From positions 1 through 64,000 of the forward strand of contig NZ_BAAAYO010000013.1 in NCBI RefSeq assembly GCF_039536325.1: DNA of 64,000 bases. Direction: 5' to 3'. A program made the position numbers and the translations under genes. Source of the stretch: Paenibacillus_AB hodogayensis (GTDB lineage Bacteria > Bacillota > Bacilli > Paenibacillales > NBRC-103111). The notes under the pieces were generated by a model that worked only from the letters and a program-made list of their open reading frames with translations, was not told the DNA's origin and searched no databases. This document shows positions 1-7,810 of this stretch, one piece after another (within the stretch, counting starts at the first letter, position 1; each line of letters begins with the position of its first letter).

Positions 1-54
1 GTATTAGGCACGCCGCCAGCGTTCGTCCTGAGCCAGGATCAAACTCTCCAATAA
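1..54 (-). rRNA. rrs: 16S ribosomal RNA, 5' end only (partial)
   Basis: The reverse complement of the first ~50 bases carries the universal 16S 5' sequence, including AGAGTTTGATCCTGGCTCAG (the 27F primer site) and the following GACGAACGCTGGCGGCG block. Transcription runs leftward off the window. The 5' boundary is approximate. The position next to bofA-yaaL-recR matches the rrnA neighbourhood of Bacillus subtilis. Confidence 0.97.
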
Positions 55-163
55 GGTCGATCACTCCCTCGCGGAAGTCACCGTTTATTCTAGAGCAGAT
101 TGCTCATTTCGTACTGACTTTTGCAAGCTCTTTCGAGCTCGCCTTGCACGCTCATTGTTCAGT

Positions 164-250
164 TTTCAAGGAGCAATAACTTGTCGCTTTTTGTCGTATA
201 TCGTTTTTAGCGACCTCTTTAATATAGCACACTCGCCTATCTTCTTGCAA
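164..250 (-). promoter_or_regulatory. rRNA operon promoter and boxA-like leader
   Basis: On the minus strand TTGCAA (245-250) and TATATT (221-226) are separated by 18 bases and point toward the 16S gene. Downstream in the leader, TGCTCCTTGAAA (175-164) resembles the boxA antitermination element typical of Bacillus rRNA leaders. The rest of 54-398 holds A/T-rich upstream sequence and a short GGCCG/CGGCC hairpin at 384-399 just after bofA; no gene was seen there. Confidence 0.7.
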
Positions 251-398
251 GCTTTTTTTTAAAATTCTTTTTTCGCTTGCTTTTTGCGATACGGTGTTGT
301 CCAACAGGCGGAATATCACTATACCACGATTGGGCGGCCCTGTTCAAGTCTTTTTTTCGAGCTTGTCCGCATTATTTATAAAGGGCCGCACCTTCGGC

Positions 399-662
399 CT
401 ACAGCAGCACGATTTTCAATCCGATCAGCATAAGAATGCCGGGCGCCCCCAAAATTATCGTAGTCGCCACTGTCGGAATATTGAGTGGAATCCGAAAATC
501 ATATTGTGTGCCGACCAGATTAACGAAATAAAGCAAAAACGCCGCTACGACAATGTGAAGCATCGCATATCCCAACCATTGCCACGACCCTTTGCGGCGA
601 ACAAGCGTAATGATCAGCAGCAGGGAAGATACGATCAGCAGCCCCAGCCATACAAAATGCAT
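399..662 (-). CDS. bofA: Pro-sigma-K processing inhibitor BofA family protein
   Basis: This 87-residue integral membrane protein has two to three hydrophobic segments (about residues 3-20, 30-50 and 65-85), as in BofA. In Bacillus subtilis BofA sits in the outer forespore membrane and holds the SpoIVFB protease inactive until the forespore signal releases sigma-K processing. The ATG at 662 was chosen because a GGAGGG ribosome site lies just upstream and the resulting length equals that of BofA; a longer in-frame start at 695 has no such site. It lies immediately downstream of the yaaL homologue and upstream of the rRNA operon, the canonical location. Confidence 0.9.
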   Translation of the reverse strand: MHFVWLGLLIVSSLLLIITLVRRKGSWQWLGYAMLHIVVAAFLLYFVNLVGTQYDFRIPLNIPTVATTIILGAPGILMLIGLKIVLL

Positions 663-663
663 C

Positions 664-933
664 TTATCCCTCCGCCGTTCTGCCCATGCCGGCATGGAGC
701 GCGTGCACGTTCAGCTTTTTTGCGCTTCTCAGCAGCATTTCATACCGTTTCTCCGCCGCTTCCAAAGCAAAGATAGCGTAATCGATCTGATCCTGGTCCG
801 CCGCATAGTCCAGCCTGTAAAGCGCATGCTGCCAATCGGTTTGCGCAACCCGGATCTCCTGCAACAGCTCCTGCTTGTCCTTCCAATACGGATCTGCCGC
901 TTGCGGCTTGATCCCGAACAACCGCCATAACAT
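664..933 (-). CDS. yaaL: YaaL family protein (DUF2508)
   Basis: This 89-residue soluble protein is largely helical and charged, with a conserved block near residues 40-75 (DQIDYAIFALEAAEKRYEML). That block and the location between recR and bofA identify the YaaL/DUF2508 family, whose function is not established. The ATG at 933 is preceded by AGGAG at suitable distance and gives a length near the 74-residue Bacillus protein. An alternative start at 978 adds 15 residues with no better ribosome site. It ends one base before the bofA start codon, so the two are probably co-transcribed. Confidence 0.85.
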   Translation of the reverse strand: MLWRLFGIKPQAADPYWKDKQELLQEIRVAQTDWQHALYRLDYAADQDQIDYAIFALEAAEKRYEMLLRSAKKLNVHALHAGMGRTAEG

Positions 934-1071
934 GTCCCTCACGCTCCTGTCCCGGTTCCTTGTCAAACTCCCGCTCACTGAACCATATGGGACGGAAGCG
1001 CGATTTAGAACAACGGAACGGTTAAGGACAAGAAAAAAGCCGCACGGCCTTTTGCACCGTACAGCTTGATA

Positions 1072-1671
1072 TCAAGAAAGTTCTCTTCGGCCTTCTAGCG
1101 CTTTCGAAAGCGTAACCTCGTCGGCGTATTCCAGATCGCCCCCTACGGGCAGCCCATGGGCAATACGCGTGACCTTCAAACCAAAAGGCTTGACCAGACG
1201 GGACAAGTACATCGCCGTCGATTCGCCCTCGATATTGGGATTGGTAGCCAATATCAGCTCCTGCACCTTCTCGTCGCTCAACCTCTTCAGCAGTTCGGCA
1301 ATGCGGATCTCATCGGGACCGATCCCCTCCATCGGCGATATCGCCCCGTGAAGCACGTGGTAGTACCCGTGAAAGTCTTTCATCCGTTCCAGCGCGACCA
1401 GATCTTTAGGCTCCTGCACCACGCATATGACGGAACCGTCGCGCGTTTTGTCCTGACAAATCCGGCAAGGGTCGACGTCCGTAATATTGCAGCAGACCGA
1501 GCAGTAGTGCAGATTGCGCTTTACGCTGACAAGCGATTTGGCAAAATCGAGCACGTCATCTTCCTTCATGCGCAGCACGTGGAAGGCGAGCCGGCCTGCC
1601 GTTTTCGGCCCTACTCCCGGCAAGCGGGAGAAGGCGTCGATCAGCTTAGCTATAGGTTCCGGGTAAAACAA
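1072..1671 (-). CDS. recR: Recombination mediator protein RecR
   Basis: This 199-residue protein has the RecR layout: N-terminal helix-hairpin-helix (LPGVGPKTAGRLAFHVL, residues ~18-34), a C4 zinc finger (CSVCCNITDVDPCRIC, ~57-72) and a TOPRIM domain. RecR works with RecO/RecF to load RecA on SSB-coated gaps during recombinational repair. The start is a TTG at 1671 preceded by AAAGGAG at 8 bases, giving the normal family length. It lies 23 bases after the YbaB/EbfC gene in the conserved dnaX-yaaK-recR operon. Confidence 0.97.
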   Translation of the reverse strand: MFYPEPIAKLIDAFSRLPGVGPKTAGRLAFHVLRMKEDDVLDFAKSLVSVKRNLHYCSVCCNITDVDPCRICQDKTRDGSVICVVQEPKDLVALERMKDFHGYYHVLHGAISPMEGIGPDEIRIAELLKRLSDEKVQELILATNPNIEGESTAMYLSRLVKPFGLKVTRIAHGLPVGGDLEYADEVTLSKALEGRRELS

Positions 1672-1694
1672 GGGAATGGCTCCTTTTTCATCGA

Positions 1695-2006
1695 CTAGAA
1701 CATGCCAGGCAGTTTCATCCCGCCGGTCAGACGCCCCATATCCTGTTCGGCCATTTGCTCGGCCTTGGTCAAAGCGTCGTTCACCGCGGTCAGCACAAGA
1801 TCCTGCAGCATATCGACGTCTTCCGGATCAACCGCCTCCGGCTTGATGACGATATTCGTAATTTTGCGTTGTCCGGTGGCGGTTACCGTAACGGCCCCGC
1901 CGCCTGCGCTGCCTTCCACCGTTTTGCCGGAAAGCTCTTCCTGCGCCTTCATCATTTGCTCCTGCATTTTTTTCACTTGTTTCATCATTTGCTGCATGTT
2001 GTTCAT
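1695..2006 (-). CDS. yaaK: YbaB/EbfC family nucleoid-associated protein
   Basis: This 103-residue protein begins with a Met/Gln/Lys-rich helix (MNNMQQMMKQVKKMQEQMMK) followed by the YbaB fold with the conserved segment VTVTATGQRKITNIVIKPEAVDPEDVDMLQDL. YbaB/EbfC proteins are DNA-binding dimers associated with the nucleoid. It sits between dnaX and recR, as in nearly all Firmicutes, only 19 bases from the dnaX stop. The ATG at 2006 is preceded by AAAGGATGATGAGAA. Confidence 0.95.
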   Translation of the reverse strand: MNNMQQMMKQVKKMQEQMMKAQEELSGKTVEGSAGGGAVTVTATGQRKITNIVIKPEAVDPEDVDMLQDLVLTAVNDALTKAEQMAEQDMGRLTGGMKLPGMF

Positions 2007-2025
2007 TTCTCATCATCCTTTCGGT

Positions 2026-3765
2026 TTATTCTTTGACGACAACCAGATCTTCGCCGAACAATTTGATCGCTTCGTCGACGAAATCGTCGCGCGTATCCGC
2101 AGGGACGGGTTCTTCCATCCGCATCGTCTCGGGCTGCTCGGCAGAGCCCGCCTGCGTTTCTTTCCAGTCCTTGATCATAGCGGTGACGAGCTTGTAAGGT
2201 TGACCAAGCAGCTCGCGCAGCACCTGCTCGATCAATTCCTTATGGGCGGGCTTCTCCGTCGTTTCCCGGTGCATGGCGCTCTTGAATGCCAACAGCAAAG
2301 TATCTTCGGTTACCGCCACCGGCTCGCCGTCGACGAGCCAGGCATGGACGGTAATTTTGCGTTCCTTCACCTGCTGCAGCACCTGCCCCCACTTGCCGAG
2401 CGCCTGCTTGAGCGCCGGCGAATCGGCATGCGGCACATACGGGTCGAGCTTGACGCCAAGCTTCGTGGCGACCGCGGAGGATGGAGAGCGCTGCCCTCCC
2501 GCTCCGGACGGCCGCTCGCGCGATTCCTTGCCCGCCGGCTGGGCGGGAACGCCGCTCTTCAGCAATTGCTCCAGCTTTTGCTCCAGCTGGGCAATTTTAC
2601 GGCTCAAGGAAGCCACGTCGGCATTACCCGCATTCTCTTCCTTGGCCGGCGCAGCGGCGGCGGACGACGAGCCGGCCGCTCCGGACGAACTGCACAGCTT
2701 CAGGACCGCCACTTCGAAAATCGTCTGCGGCTGAGCCGAATATTTCATCTCCGCCTGGTAATGATTCAATACGTCTATGCAATGGAACAGACGATCGGTC
2801 GTAAAGGAGTCGATCATGCCGCGGAACGTCTCGGCGTCCGTTATCCGGTCGGTCCATTCCTCGGCATTCGGCACAAGCTTGAGCATCAAGGCGTCGCGGA
2901 AATAATAAAGCAGGTTTTCGATGCTTTTCTCCGCGCTTTTTCCTTCCTGCATCAGATGCTCGATACAGGCTAGCGCCGCTCCGGCATCGCGGCCGACGAT
3001 CGCTTCGGCCAGGCGTCCGAACTGCTCCAGACCGATCCCGCCGGTAATCCCCAGCACTTCTTGAAGGGTTACATGGTTGCCGGTATAAGCGATGACCTGA
3101 TCCAACAGGCTCAGGGCGTCGCGCATACCCCCGTCCGACAGTCGGGCGACGTATTGCAAAGCTTCTTTCTCCGCCGTCACGCCCTCTTCGCCGCATATAT
3201 ACGATATCCGGGAAACTTGCTCTTCCAGCGGTACGCGGCGGAAGTCGAAGCGCTGGCAGCGGGAAATAATCGTCGCCGGCAGCCGGTGCGGCTCGGTCGT
3301 CGCCAATATAAACATGACGTGAGCGGGTGGCTCCTCCAACGTCTTCAACAGCGCGTTAAACGCTTCCGTCGTGAGCATGTGCACTTCGTCGATAATATAT
3401 ACCTTTTGACGCACTTCCGTAGGCGCGTATTTGACCTTTTCGCGGATGTCGCGAATCTCCTCCACCCCGCGGTTGGAGGCAGCATCGATTTCGACCACGT
3501 CCATAACCGCGCCTTCGGTTATGCGCCGGCAAGCCGAGCACGTGTTGCACGGCTCCTCCGCCGGCCCGTTCTCGCAGTTGACGGCTTTGGCCAATATTTT
3601 GGCCGCCGTCGTCTTGCCCGTTCCCCGCGGGCCGTTGAACAAGTAGGCGTGAGACAACCGCCCTTCGCGCAGCGAGTTTTGCAGCGTCTGCGTGATATGC
3701 TGTTGTCCGACGATATCCCGGAAAGCCTGCGGCCTCCAGGTGCGGTATAAAGCGATATGCGCCAT
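2026..3765 (-). CDS. dnaX: DNA polymerase III subunits gamma/tau
   Basis: This 579-residue clamp-loader ATPase shows Walker A (GPRGTGKTT, residues ~45-53), a four-Cys zinc module (CENGPAEEPCNTCSAC), Walker B/DExx (IIDEVHML) and the SRC sensor motif (TIISRCQRF). The first ~370 residues are the AAA+ gamma core; the remainder is a low-complexity linker and C-terminal tau-type domain that would contact the polymerase. I did not identify a clear programmed-frameshift site; only the full-length product is supported. A GGGAG ribosome site precedes the ATG. It is the first gene of the leftward dnaX-yaaK-recR-yaaL-bofA unit. Confidence 0.97.
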   Translation of the reverse strand: MAHIALYRTWRPQAFRDIVGQQHITQTLQNSLREGRLSHAYLFNGPRGTGKTTAAKILAKAVNCENGPAEEPCNTCSACRRITEGAVMDVVEIDAASNRGVEEIRDIREKVKYAPTEVRQKVYIIDEVHMLTTEAFNALLKTLEEPPAHVMFILATTEPHRLPATIISRCQRFDFRRVPLEEQVSRISYICGEEGVTAEKEALQYVARLSDGGMRDALSLLDQVIAYTGNHVTLQEVLGITGGIGLEQFGRLAEAIVGRDAGAALACIEHLMQEGKSAEKSIENLLYYFRDALMLKLVPNAEEWTDRITDAETFRGMIDSFTTDRLFHCIDVLNHYQAEMKYSAQPQTIFEVAVLKLCSSSGAAGSSSAAAAPAKEENAGNADVASLSRKIAQLEQKLEQLLKSGVPAQPAGKESRERPSGAGGQRSPSSAVATKLGVKLDPYVPHADSPALKQALGKWGQVLQQVKERKITVHAWLVDGEPVAVTEDTLLLAFKSAMHRETTEKPAHKELIEQVLRELLGQPYKLVTAMIKDWKETQAGSAEQPETMRMEEPVPADTRDDFVDEAIKLFGEDLVVVKE

Positions 3766-3803
3766 TCCGACTCTCCCACCGTAATTAGCGTTATGGTCTC
3801 CCT

Positions 3804-3833
3804 ATTATACACTATACGGCTTGCATTTGACCA
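3804..3833 (-). promoter_or_regulatory. Candidate sigma-A promoter of dnaX
   Basis: On the minus strand an extended -10 (TGTATAAT, hexamer 3804-3809) lies 18 bases after TGGTCA (3828-3833), about 40 bases before the dnaX start codon. It falls in the gap between the sensor kinase gene and dnaX. The -35 match is only partial. Confidence 0.5.
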
Positions 3834-3841
3834 ACGCCCGC

Positions 3842-5263
3842 TTACTCCGGCGAGAAGGGCACACTGACCGTAAACGTCGTTCCATAGCCTTTGGAGGAAA
3901 CCCGGATATGCCCCCCGATATCGTGAATAATGCGCTGGCATACCGAGAGTCCGAGCCCGGTACCGCTTTCCTTGGTCGTAAAAAACGGATCGAAAATTTT
4001 ATCGATCAAAAACGCCGGGATGCCGGGTCCGGCGTCCTGAATCTCGACATGCACTTTCCGCTCGCGGTATTCGACCTTTTCTGTTATCGTCAATGTCCCT
4101 CCTTGCACCATAGCTTCGATTCCATTCTTGCAAAGGTTGATGAAAACCTGCTTTAGCAGCTCCTTATCGGCAACGATTTTGGGCATTTGATAAACCGATT
4201 CGTATTGGATCGTTACGTTATGCAGCACAGCCTGGTTGTTAATGATCGGCAAAATGTCGCGCAGCACCGAGGAAACGTCTATTTTGTCATACGTGACATG
4301 CTTGGGCTTGCTGAGCAGCAAAAACTCTCCCACCAGCTCGTTGATCCGATCGATCTCGGCCAGCATCAGATCCGTATACCCTTGCTCGCGCTCCATACCG
4401 TTCTGGTCAAACGTCCGGTTGAGCACTTGCAAAAAGCCTTTGATCGAAGTCAACGGATTGCGGATTTCATGAGCGGTTCCGGCCGCAATCTGGCCGATCA
4501 TCGCCAAACGATCGCTGCGCTGCACCTGCTGCTCCAAGGAGCGCAAATTCGTCACATCCTTGAAGATGACGTATGCGCCGACCACTTGACCGTCTTTATC
4601 GCGGATCAGGTTGGAGTCCATCAGCAACTCGTACCGCTCCCGGTTGTTCGTCCACGATACCGCATGATTGCGCACGAGAACGCCGTCCAGCAGCGTCCGC
4701 TGCACGAGCTGGTGCTCTTTCGGCACGGAGCGAAAAATGTCGTCCATCGAACGGTTGATTGAGCGTCTCCGGTCGATCCCCAGAATAGCGCAGGCCAGCT
4801 CGCTAATATCCACCAGCCGGAATTCGTTATCGACGAGAAGCAGCCCGAGATTGACATCTTTCACGAACGAGCCGGAAAACTGTTGAAGCAGACTTAATTC
4901 TCCGCCGCAGGTCCGCTCCTGAATACCGAGCACGTACAACCGGCCCCCCTGGCTCTCCGCCCGGTACAACCGGCATGGCGTCAGAACCTCCTGTTCGGCG
5001 CCCAGCCGCAAATCCACTACCGTGGCCCCGTCCATATCCTCGCTGTCCTCGCATTGGCGGAGCAGAAACTTCCAATCCATCCCCTTGGGCAGCAAGGACG
5101 ATATGGACGATTTCCCTATATCGCAGTTTCCGTTCATCCACTTGGTTGCCTGCCTGTTGTAATCGACAAGAAGCCCGCTTTCATCGAAAATGGCGGCGCA
5201 GGCCGCGCCCCACGAACGGATAAAGCTTTGTGGAGACGGCATTGAGATCCGGAACTTGTCCAT
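3842..5263 (-). CDS. PAS-domain sensor histidine kinase
   Basis: This 473-residue kinase has no obvious transmembrane segment. Two PAS-like regions fill residues ~15-240 (including ERYELLMDSNLIRDKDG), followed by HisKA with the phospho-acceptor His in AGTAHEIRNPLTS (~265) and a HATPase_c domain with N (KNGIEAM), G1 (DAGPGIP) and G2 (GTGLGLSVC) boxes. No receiver domain is fused and no response-regulator gene is adjacent, so it is an orphan kinase. The PAS-only soluble layout resembles the sporulation-type kinases that feed Spo0F, and spo0F lies about 6 kb away; that link is inference. The ATG follows GGTGG. Confidence 0.9.
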   Translation of the reverse strand: MDKFRISMPSPQSFIRSWGAACAAIFDESGLLVDYNRQATKWMNGNCDIGKSSISSLLPKGMDWKFLLRQCEDSEDMDGATVVDLRLGAEQEVLTPCRLYRAESQGGRLYVLGIQERTCGGELSLLQQFSGSFVKDVNLGLLLVDNEFRLVDISELACAILGIDRRRSINRSMDDIFRSVPKEHQLVQRTLLDGVLVRNHAVSWTNNRERYELLMDSNLIRDKDGQVVGAYVIFKDVTNLRSLEQQVQRSDRLAMIGQIAAGTAHEIRNPLTSIKGFLQVLNRTFDQNGMEREQGYTDLMLAEIDRINELVGEFLLLSKPKHVTYDKIDVSSVLRDILPIINNQAVLHNVTIQYESVYQMPKIVADKELLKQVFINLCKNGIEAMVQGGTLTITEKVEYRERKVHVEIQDAGPGIPAFLIDKIFDPFFTTKESGTGLGLSVCQRIIHDIGGHIRVSSKGYGTTFTVSVPFSPE

Positions 5264-5361
5264 GCAATACCACCTTTTGTATTTTTATATCCGAACCCAA
5301 ACGGCCTCGGTCCCCCTAGTTATACAATTCTACTCGCAACTGTTTTTTCCTTCCAAATGCC

Positions 5362-5399
5362 AAAACACCGGATAAACGTCTGTAACGTTTATCCGGTGC
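5362..5399 (-). terminator. Rho-independent terminator of the SRP RNA gene
   Basis: Minus-strand transcript from the SRP RNA ends in a 14-bp perfect stem (CACCGGATAAACGT paired with ACGTTTATCCGGTG, five-base loop) followed by TTTT. It lies about 30 bases beyond the conserved SRP RNA 3' end. Confidence 0.85.
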
Positions 5400-5428
5400 A
5401 TCAAAGCATCTTCGTATGCGATTGGTAA

Positions 5429-5696
5429 ACCGTGCACCTGTCGTTGATCATGCGATCCAAGCGGAACCTCTACCGGTTAGCTCGAGTCAGGCACTCCTCC
5501 GGCACATGAACAATCTTGCTTACGGCTGCTTCCTTCCGGACCTGACCGGGTTCACAAGCGCCCATTGCGGAGGACCCGACCGTCAACACTTCGTGTAAAA
5601 GTCAGACCTCACATCGACAAGACCGAAAACAGGAATTCAACCCCGCTATAGCGGATTGCGGGTTCAGGGCACCGCTACCTCCCCGTCTAGCACGGT
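5429..5696 (-). ncRNA. scr: Signal recognition particle RNA, large bacterial (Alu-containing) type
   Basis: The minus strand contains the universally conserved SRP helix 8 sequence GTCAGGTCCGGAAGGAAGCA, and near the 5' end the Alu-domain block GGGGAGGTAGCGGTGCCCTG. The ~268-nt length and the 5' and 3' blocks (CCGTGCTAG and GGTGCACGGT) match the ~270-nt Bacillus small cytoplasmic RNA. The RNA scaffolds Ffh and, via the Alu domain, is thought to slow elongation during co-translational membrane targeting. Its place close to dnaX is conserved in Bacilli. Ends are approximate to a few bases. Confidence 0.96.
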
Positions 5697-5703
5697 AATA
5701 CAT

Positions 5704-5732
5704 AGTATAGCCGATTGGCGGACAAACTTCAA
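5704..5732 (-). promoter_or_regulatory. Sigma-A promoter of SRP RNA
   Basis: On the minus strand TTGAAG (5727-5732) and TATACT (5704-5709) are separated by exactly 17 bases, with the mature RNA 5' end about 8 bases downstream. This matches what is expected for a strong stable-RNA promoter. Confidence 0.8.
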
Positions 5733-5748
5733 CCTCAGGAACATGCGG

Positions 5749-6138
5749 TTATCCGTCTTTCAGCGTAACCTTGAAATCATACCGCGGAACCGCCTGCTGC
5801 AACGCTTGCAGCGCCTCGGTCTGAATACGCGCTTTTTCTTCCGGAGCCAGCTCTTTGGGAACCGTCAGTCTCACGGTCGCATTCGCGCCGTGGGTCGTAA
5901 TGCGCACTTTGCGTACGCCGGAAATCGGCACAACCGCATCCCGCATCATCGCGTTATCGACTTCATACGTATGATAAGTTGGGGTCATCGGCATGCTGGG
6001 ATTCGTGTTGGTAATGCCCAAATATCCGTCATTGTTGTAGGTTTTCACCTGCTGCGTGCCGCCGCCTTTCGCCCCGCAGGCCGAAATCAGCAGCATAATA
6101 AAGACCACAGGAATGAGAAGCCGCCCTAACCGTTTCAT
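5749..6138 (-). CDS. YhcN/YlaJ-type sporulation lipoprotein
   Basis: This 129-residue protein has a lipoprotein signal peptide (MKRLGRLLIPVVFIMLLISAC, Cys ~21), an Asn/Thr/Pro-rich linker and a C-terminal alpha/beta domain (HGANATVRLTVPKELAPEEK and following) typical of the YhcN/YlaJ family found in spores or the forespore membrane. Exact function is unknown. The ATG at 6138 lies directly after a U-tract; its GGGAGG ribosome site is embedded in the 3' arm of a strong terminator hairpin (see the terminator feature). It is downstream of rpmE on the same strand. Confidence 0.8.
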   Translation of the reverse strand: MKRLGRLLIPVVFIMLLISACGAKGGGTQQVKTYNNDGYLGITNTNPSMPMTPTYHTYEVDNAMMRDAVVPISGVRKVRITTHGANATVRLTVPKELAPEEKARIQTEALQALQQAVPRYDFKVTLKDG

Positions 6139-6177
6139 TAAAAAAACCTCCCTTGGCCTTAGGATGGCCAAGAGAGG
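6139..6177 (-). terminator. Terminator hairpin of rpmE that contains the next gene's ribosome site
   Basis: On the minus strand a 12-bp stem with one G-U pair (CCTCTCTTGGCC against GGCCAAGGGAGG, seven-base loop) is followed by seven Ts, then A and the ATG of the lipoprotein gene. The 3' arm holds GGGAGG, the only ribosome site for that gene. The structure is therefore both a terminator for rpmE and a potential translation block for the lipoprotein in read-through RNA. Confidence 0.85.
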
Positions 6178-6212
6178 TCGTTGTATGCATGTACGCTAAA
6201 CGTACATTGGAA

Positions 6213-6410
6213 TTAAATACCGTATTTTTTCTTGAATTTATCAACACGTCCGCCGGCATCGATAAACTTTTGTTTACCCGTGAAGTGCGGATGGCACGCC
6301 GAGCAAATTTCCACACGGAGATTTTGCTTAACGGAGCCAGTCTCGAACGTATTACCGCAAGCGCAAGTCGCTGTCGTTACAAAATATTTCGGTTGAATTT
6401 CTGTTTTCAT
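6213..6410 (-). CDS. rpmE: 50S ribosomal protein L31 (zinc-binding, type A)
   Basis: This 65-residue protein begins MKTEIQPKYFVTTATCACGNTF and has paired Cys residues (C16/C18 and C36/C39 in ICSACHPHFTGK), the C+ zinc-binding form of L31. It is part of the large subunit central protuberance. The Met at 6410 gives the family length; upstream in-frame codons are not L31-like. In Bacilli rpmE follows rho, as here, with one radical SAM gene between them. Confidence 0.97.
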   Translation of the reverse strand: MKTEIQPKYFVTTATCACGNTFETGSVKQNLRVEICSACHPHFTGKQKFIDAGGRVDKFKKKYGI

Positions 6411-6526
6411 GAACCTTTCACCTCTTTCCGCCCTGAGTCTCATTGGTGACCCAGAGTTATATGGACACATGACCGCATTATAGCACGCATGCTTGTCTGA
6501 ACGCAACTGCATGTTTTGGCAGCAAA

Positions 6527-7780
6527 CTAGCGGGCAGTCTTCTGCGGCGGAATATGCGTATAAGAGCCGATGATGACGTCCGGCAGCTCCGCTTCGAATA
6601 TCTCGATCATCCGCTTCATCCCATATACATCGCCCTTCGGCTGCGGAATAAGCTTCAGATACCCTTCGGGATCGATATTCAGGTTGCGCAGCTGAATCAG
6701 ACGCAGTCCGGTCCGTTTGGCGAAACCAAGCATCGCTTCGATTTCTTCCTCGCGGTCCGTCACGCCAGGAAATACCAAATAGTTGATCGACGTGTACACG
6801 CCTTTGTTCGAGGCGTACGTCAACGACTTCTCCACATTGGCTACCGAATATCCGCGCGGCTTGTAGTAAGCGTTGTAATGGTCGTCCAAAGCGCTAATCG
6901 TGCTCACCCTCATCAAGTCGAGACCGGCGTCTACGATAGCCCGGATATGGTCGGTTAGACCGGCGTTCGTATTGATGTTGATGTATCCGAGATCGGTCTG
7001 CTCCCGCACGCGCCGAATCGCGTCCAAAATCAGCTTGGCTTGCGTGGAGGGCTCTCCCTCGCAGCCTTGTCCGAAGCTGATAATGCTTTCCGGAGTGCGC
7101 AGATGCTCCAGCATAATCTGGACGATCTCGTCCACCGTAGGCTTGAAGTTCATACGCGTCTGCGGAGCGGGGAAGCCGCTGTCGTCCGGCTGTTCGGATA
7201 TGCACCCGTAGCAGCCCGCGTTGCACGAGAACGATACGGGTACCGCCCCTTCCAGCCGCGAAAGGAATGTGTTGGAAGCGGTCAGGCATTCGTATTCGAG
7301 CGCGCATTTGGACAAGTGCTGGTACAGCCGATTGTCGGGATACGTCTGAAGCAGGCGTTCCACGCCGATGCCCAGCTCCCGCGTGTCGCAATTGCGCGGG
7401 TTCCACGGTTCGGGATCGTCGCTTTGCCTGGCCGCTACGTAGAACTTCCCGTCTTTCCACACAACCGCCGTATAGCCGAACAAGGGCAGCATCTGCGACT
7501 TGTCCCTCTTCACATAGCCGGGCAGCAGCAGGCGCGTAAACCCTTGCGGGAGCAGCGCGCCAACCGCCGTGTACGGCCCGTCGAGGGGCTGCATCGCTTC
7601 CGCAGCTTCGTTCCAGCCGATCGCCCGCGTATTCGGCAAGCTGACCATCGTCGCGCCTTCCGGCAGCGGGATCAGCTCGTCCTCCCATATTTCCGTAATC
7701 ATGTCGCCGCTGCGGCCGAGAGCCGACCATTCCGGATGGTCGAATACGTTGCCGGCTTCATCCGCATATACCAGATGCAT
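6527..7780 (-). CDS. Radical SAM protein
   Basis: This 417-residue protein carries CNAGCYGC (about residue 190), the CX3CX2C motif that ligates the [4Fe-4S] cluster for S-adenosylmethionine cleavage, followed by the SFGQGCEGEP segment and a TIM-barrel-type C-terminal half. The N-terminal ~170 residues are a separate domain I do not recognise. The substrate is unknown. The ATG at 7780 was chosen over one at 7801 because AAGGGA precedes it at normal spacing. It lies between rho and rpmE on the same strand. Confidence 0.85.
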   Translation of the reverse strand: MHLVYADEAGNVFDHPEWSALGRSGDMITEIWEDELIPLPEGATMVSLPNTRAIGWNEAAEAMQPLDGPYTAVGALLPQGFTRLLLPGYVKRDKSQMLPLFGYTAVVWKDGKFYVAARQSDDPEPWNPRNCDTRELGIGVERLLQTYPDNRLYQHLSKCALEYECLTASNTFLSRLEGAVPVSFSCNAGCYGCISEQPDDSGFPAPQTRMNFKPTVDEIVQIMLEHLRTPESIISFGQGCEGEPSTQAKLILDAIRRVREQTDLGYININTNAGLTDHIRAIVDAGLDLMRVSTISALDDHYNAYYKPRGYSVANVEKSLTYASNKGVYTSINYLVFPGVTDREEEIEAMLGFAKRTGLRLIQLRNLNIDPEGYLKLIPQPKGDVYGMKRMIEIFEAELPDVIIGSYTHIPPQKTAR

Positions 7781-7810
7781 GAGCTTTCCCTTCTTTTCCA
7801 AATCAGTTTA

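Noticed and set aside
2026..3765. Programmed frameshift in dnaX producing gamma
   Set aside because: I did not find a convincing slippery A-run with a downstream stem; only the full-length product is supported.
5594..5616. Homology between SRP RNA (GGTCTGACTTT) and the right end of the inverted-repeat elements
   Set aside because: Only about 11 bases shared, with no similarity outside; chance is a sufficient explanation.
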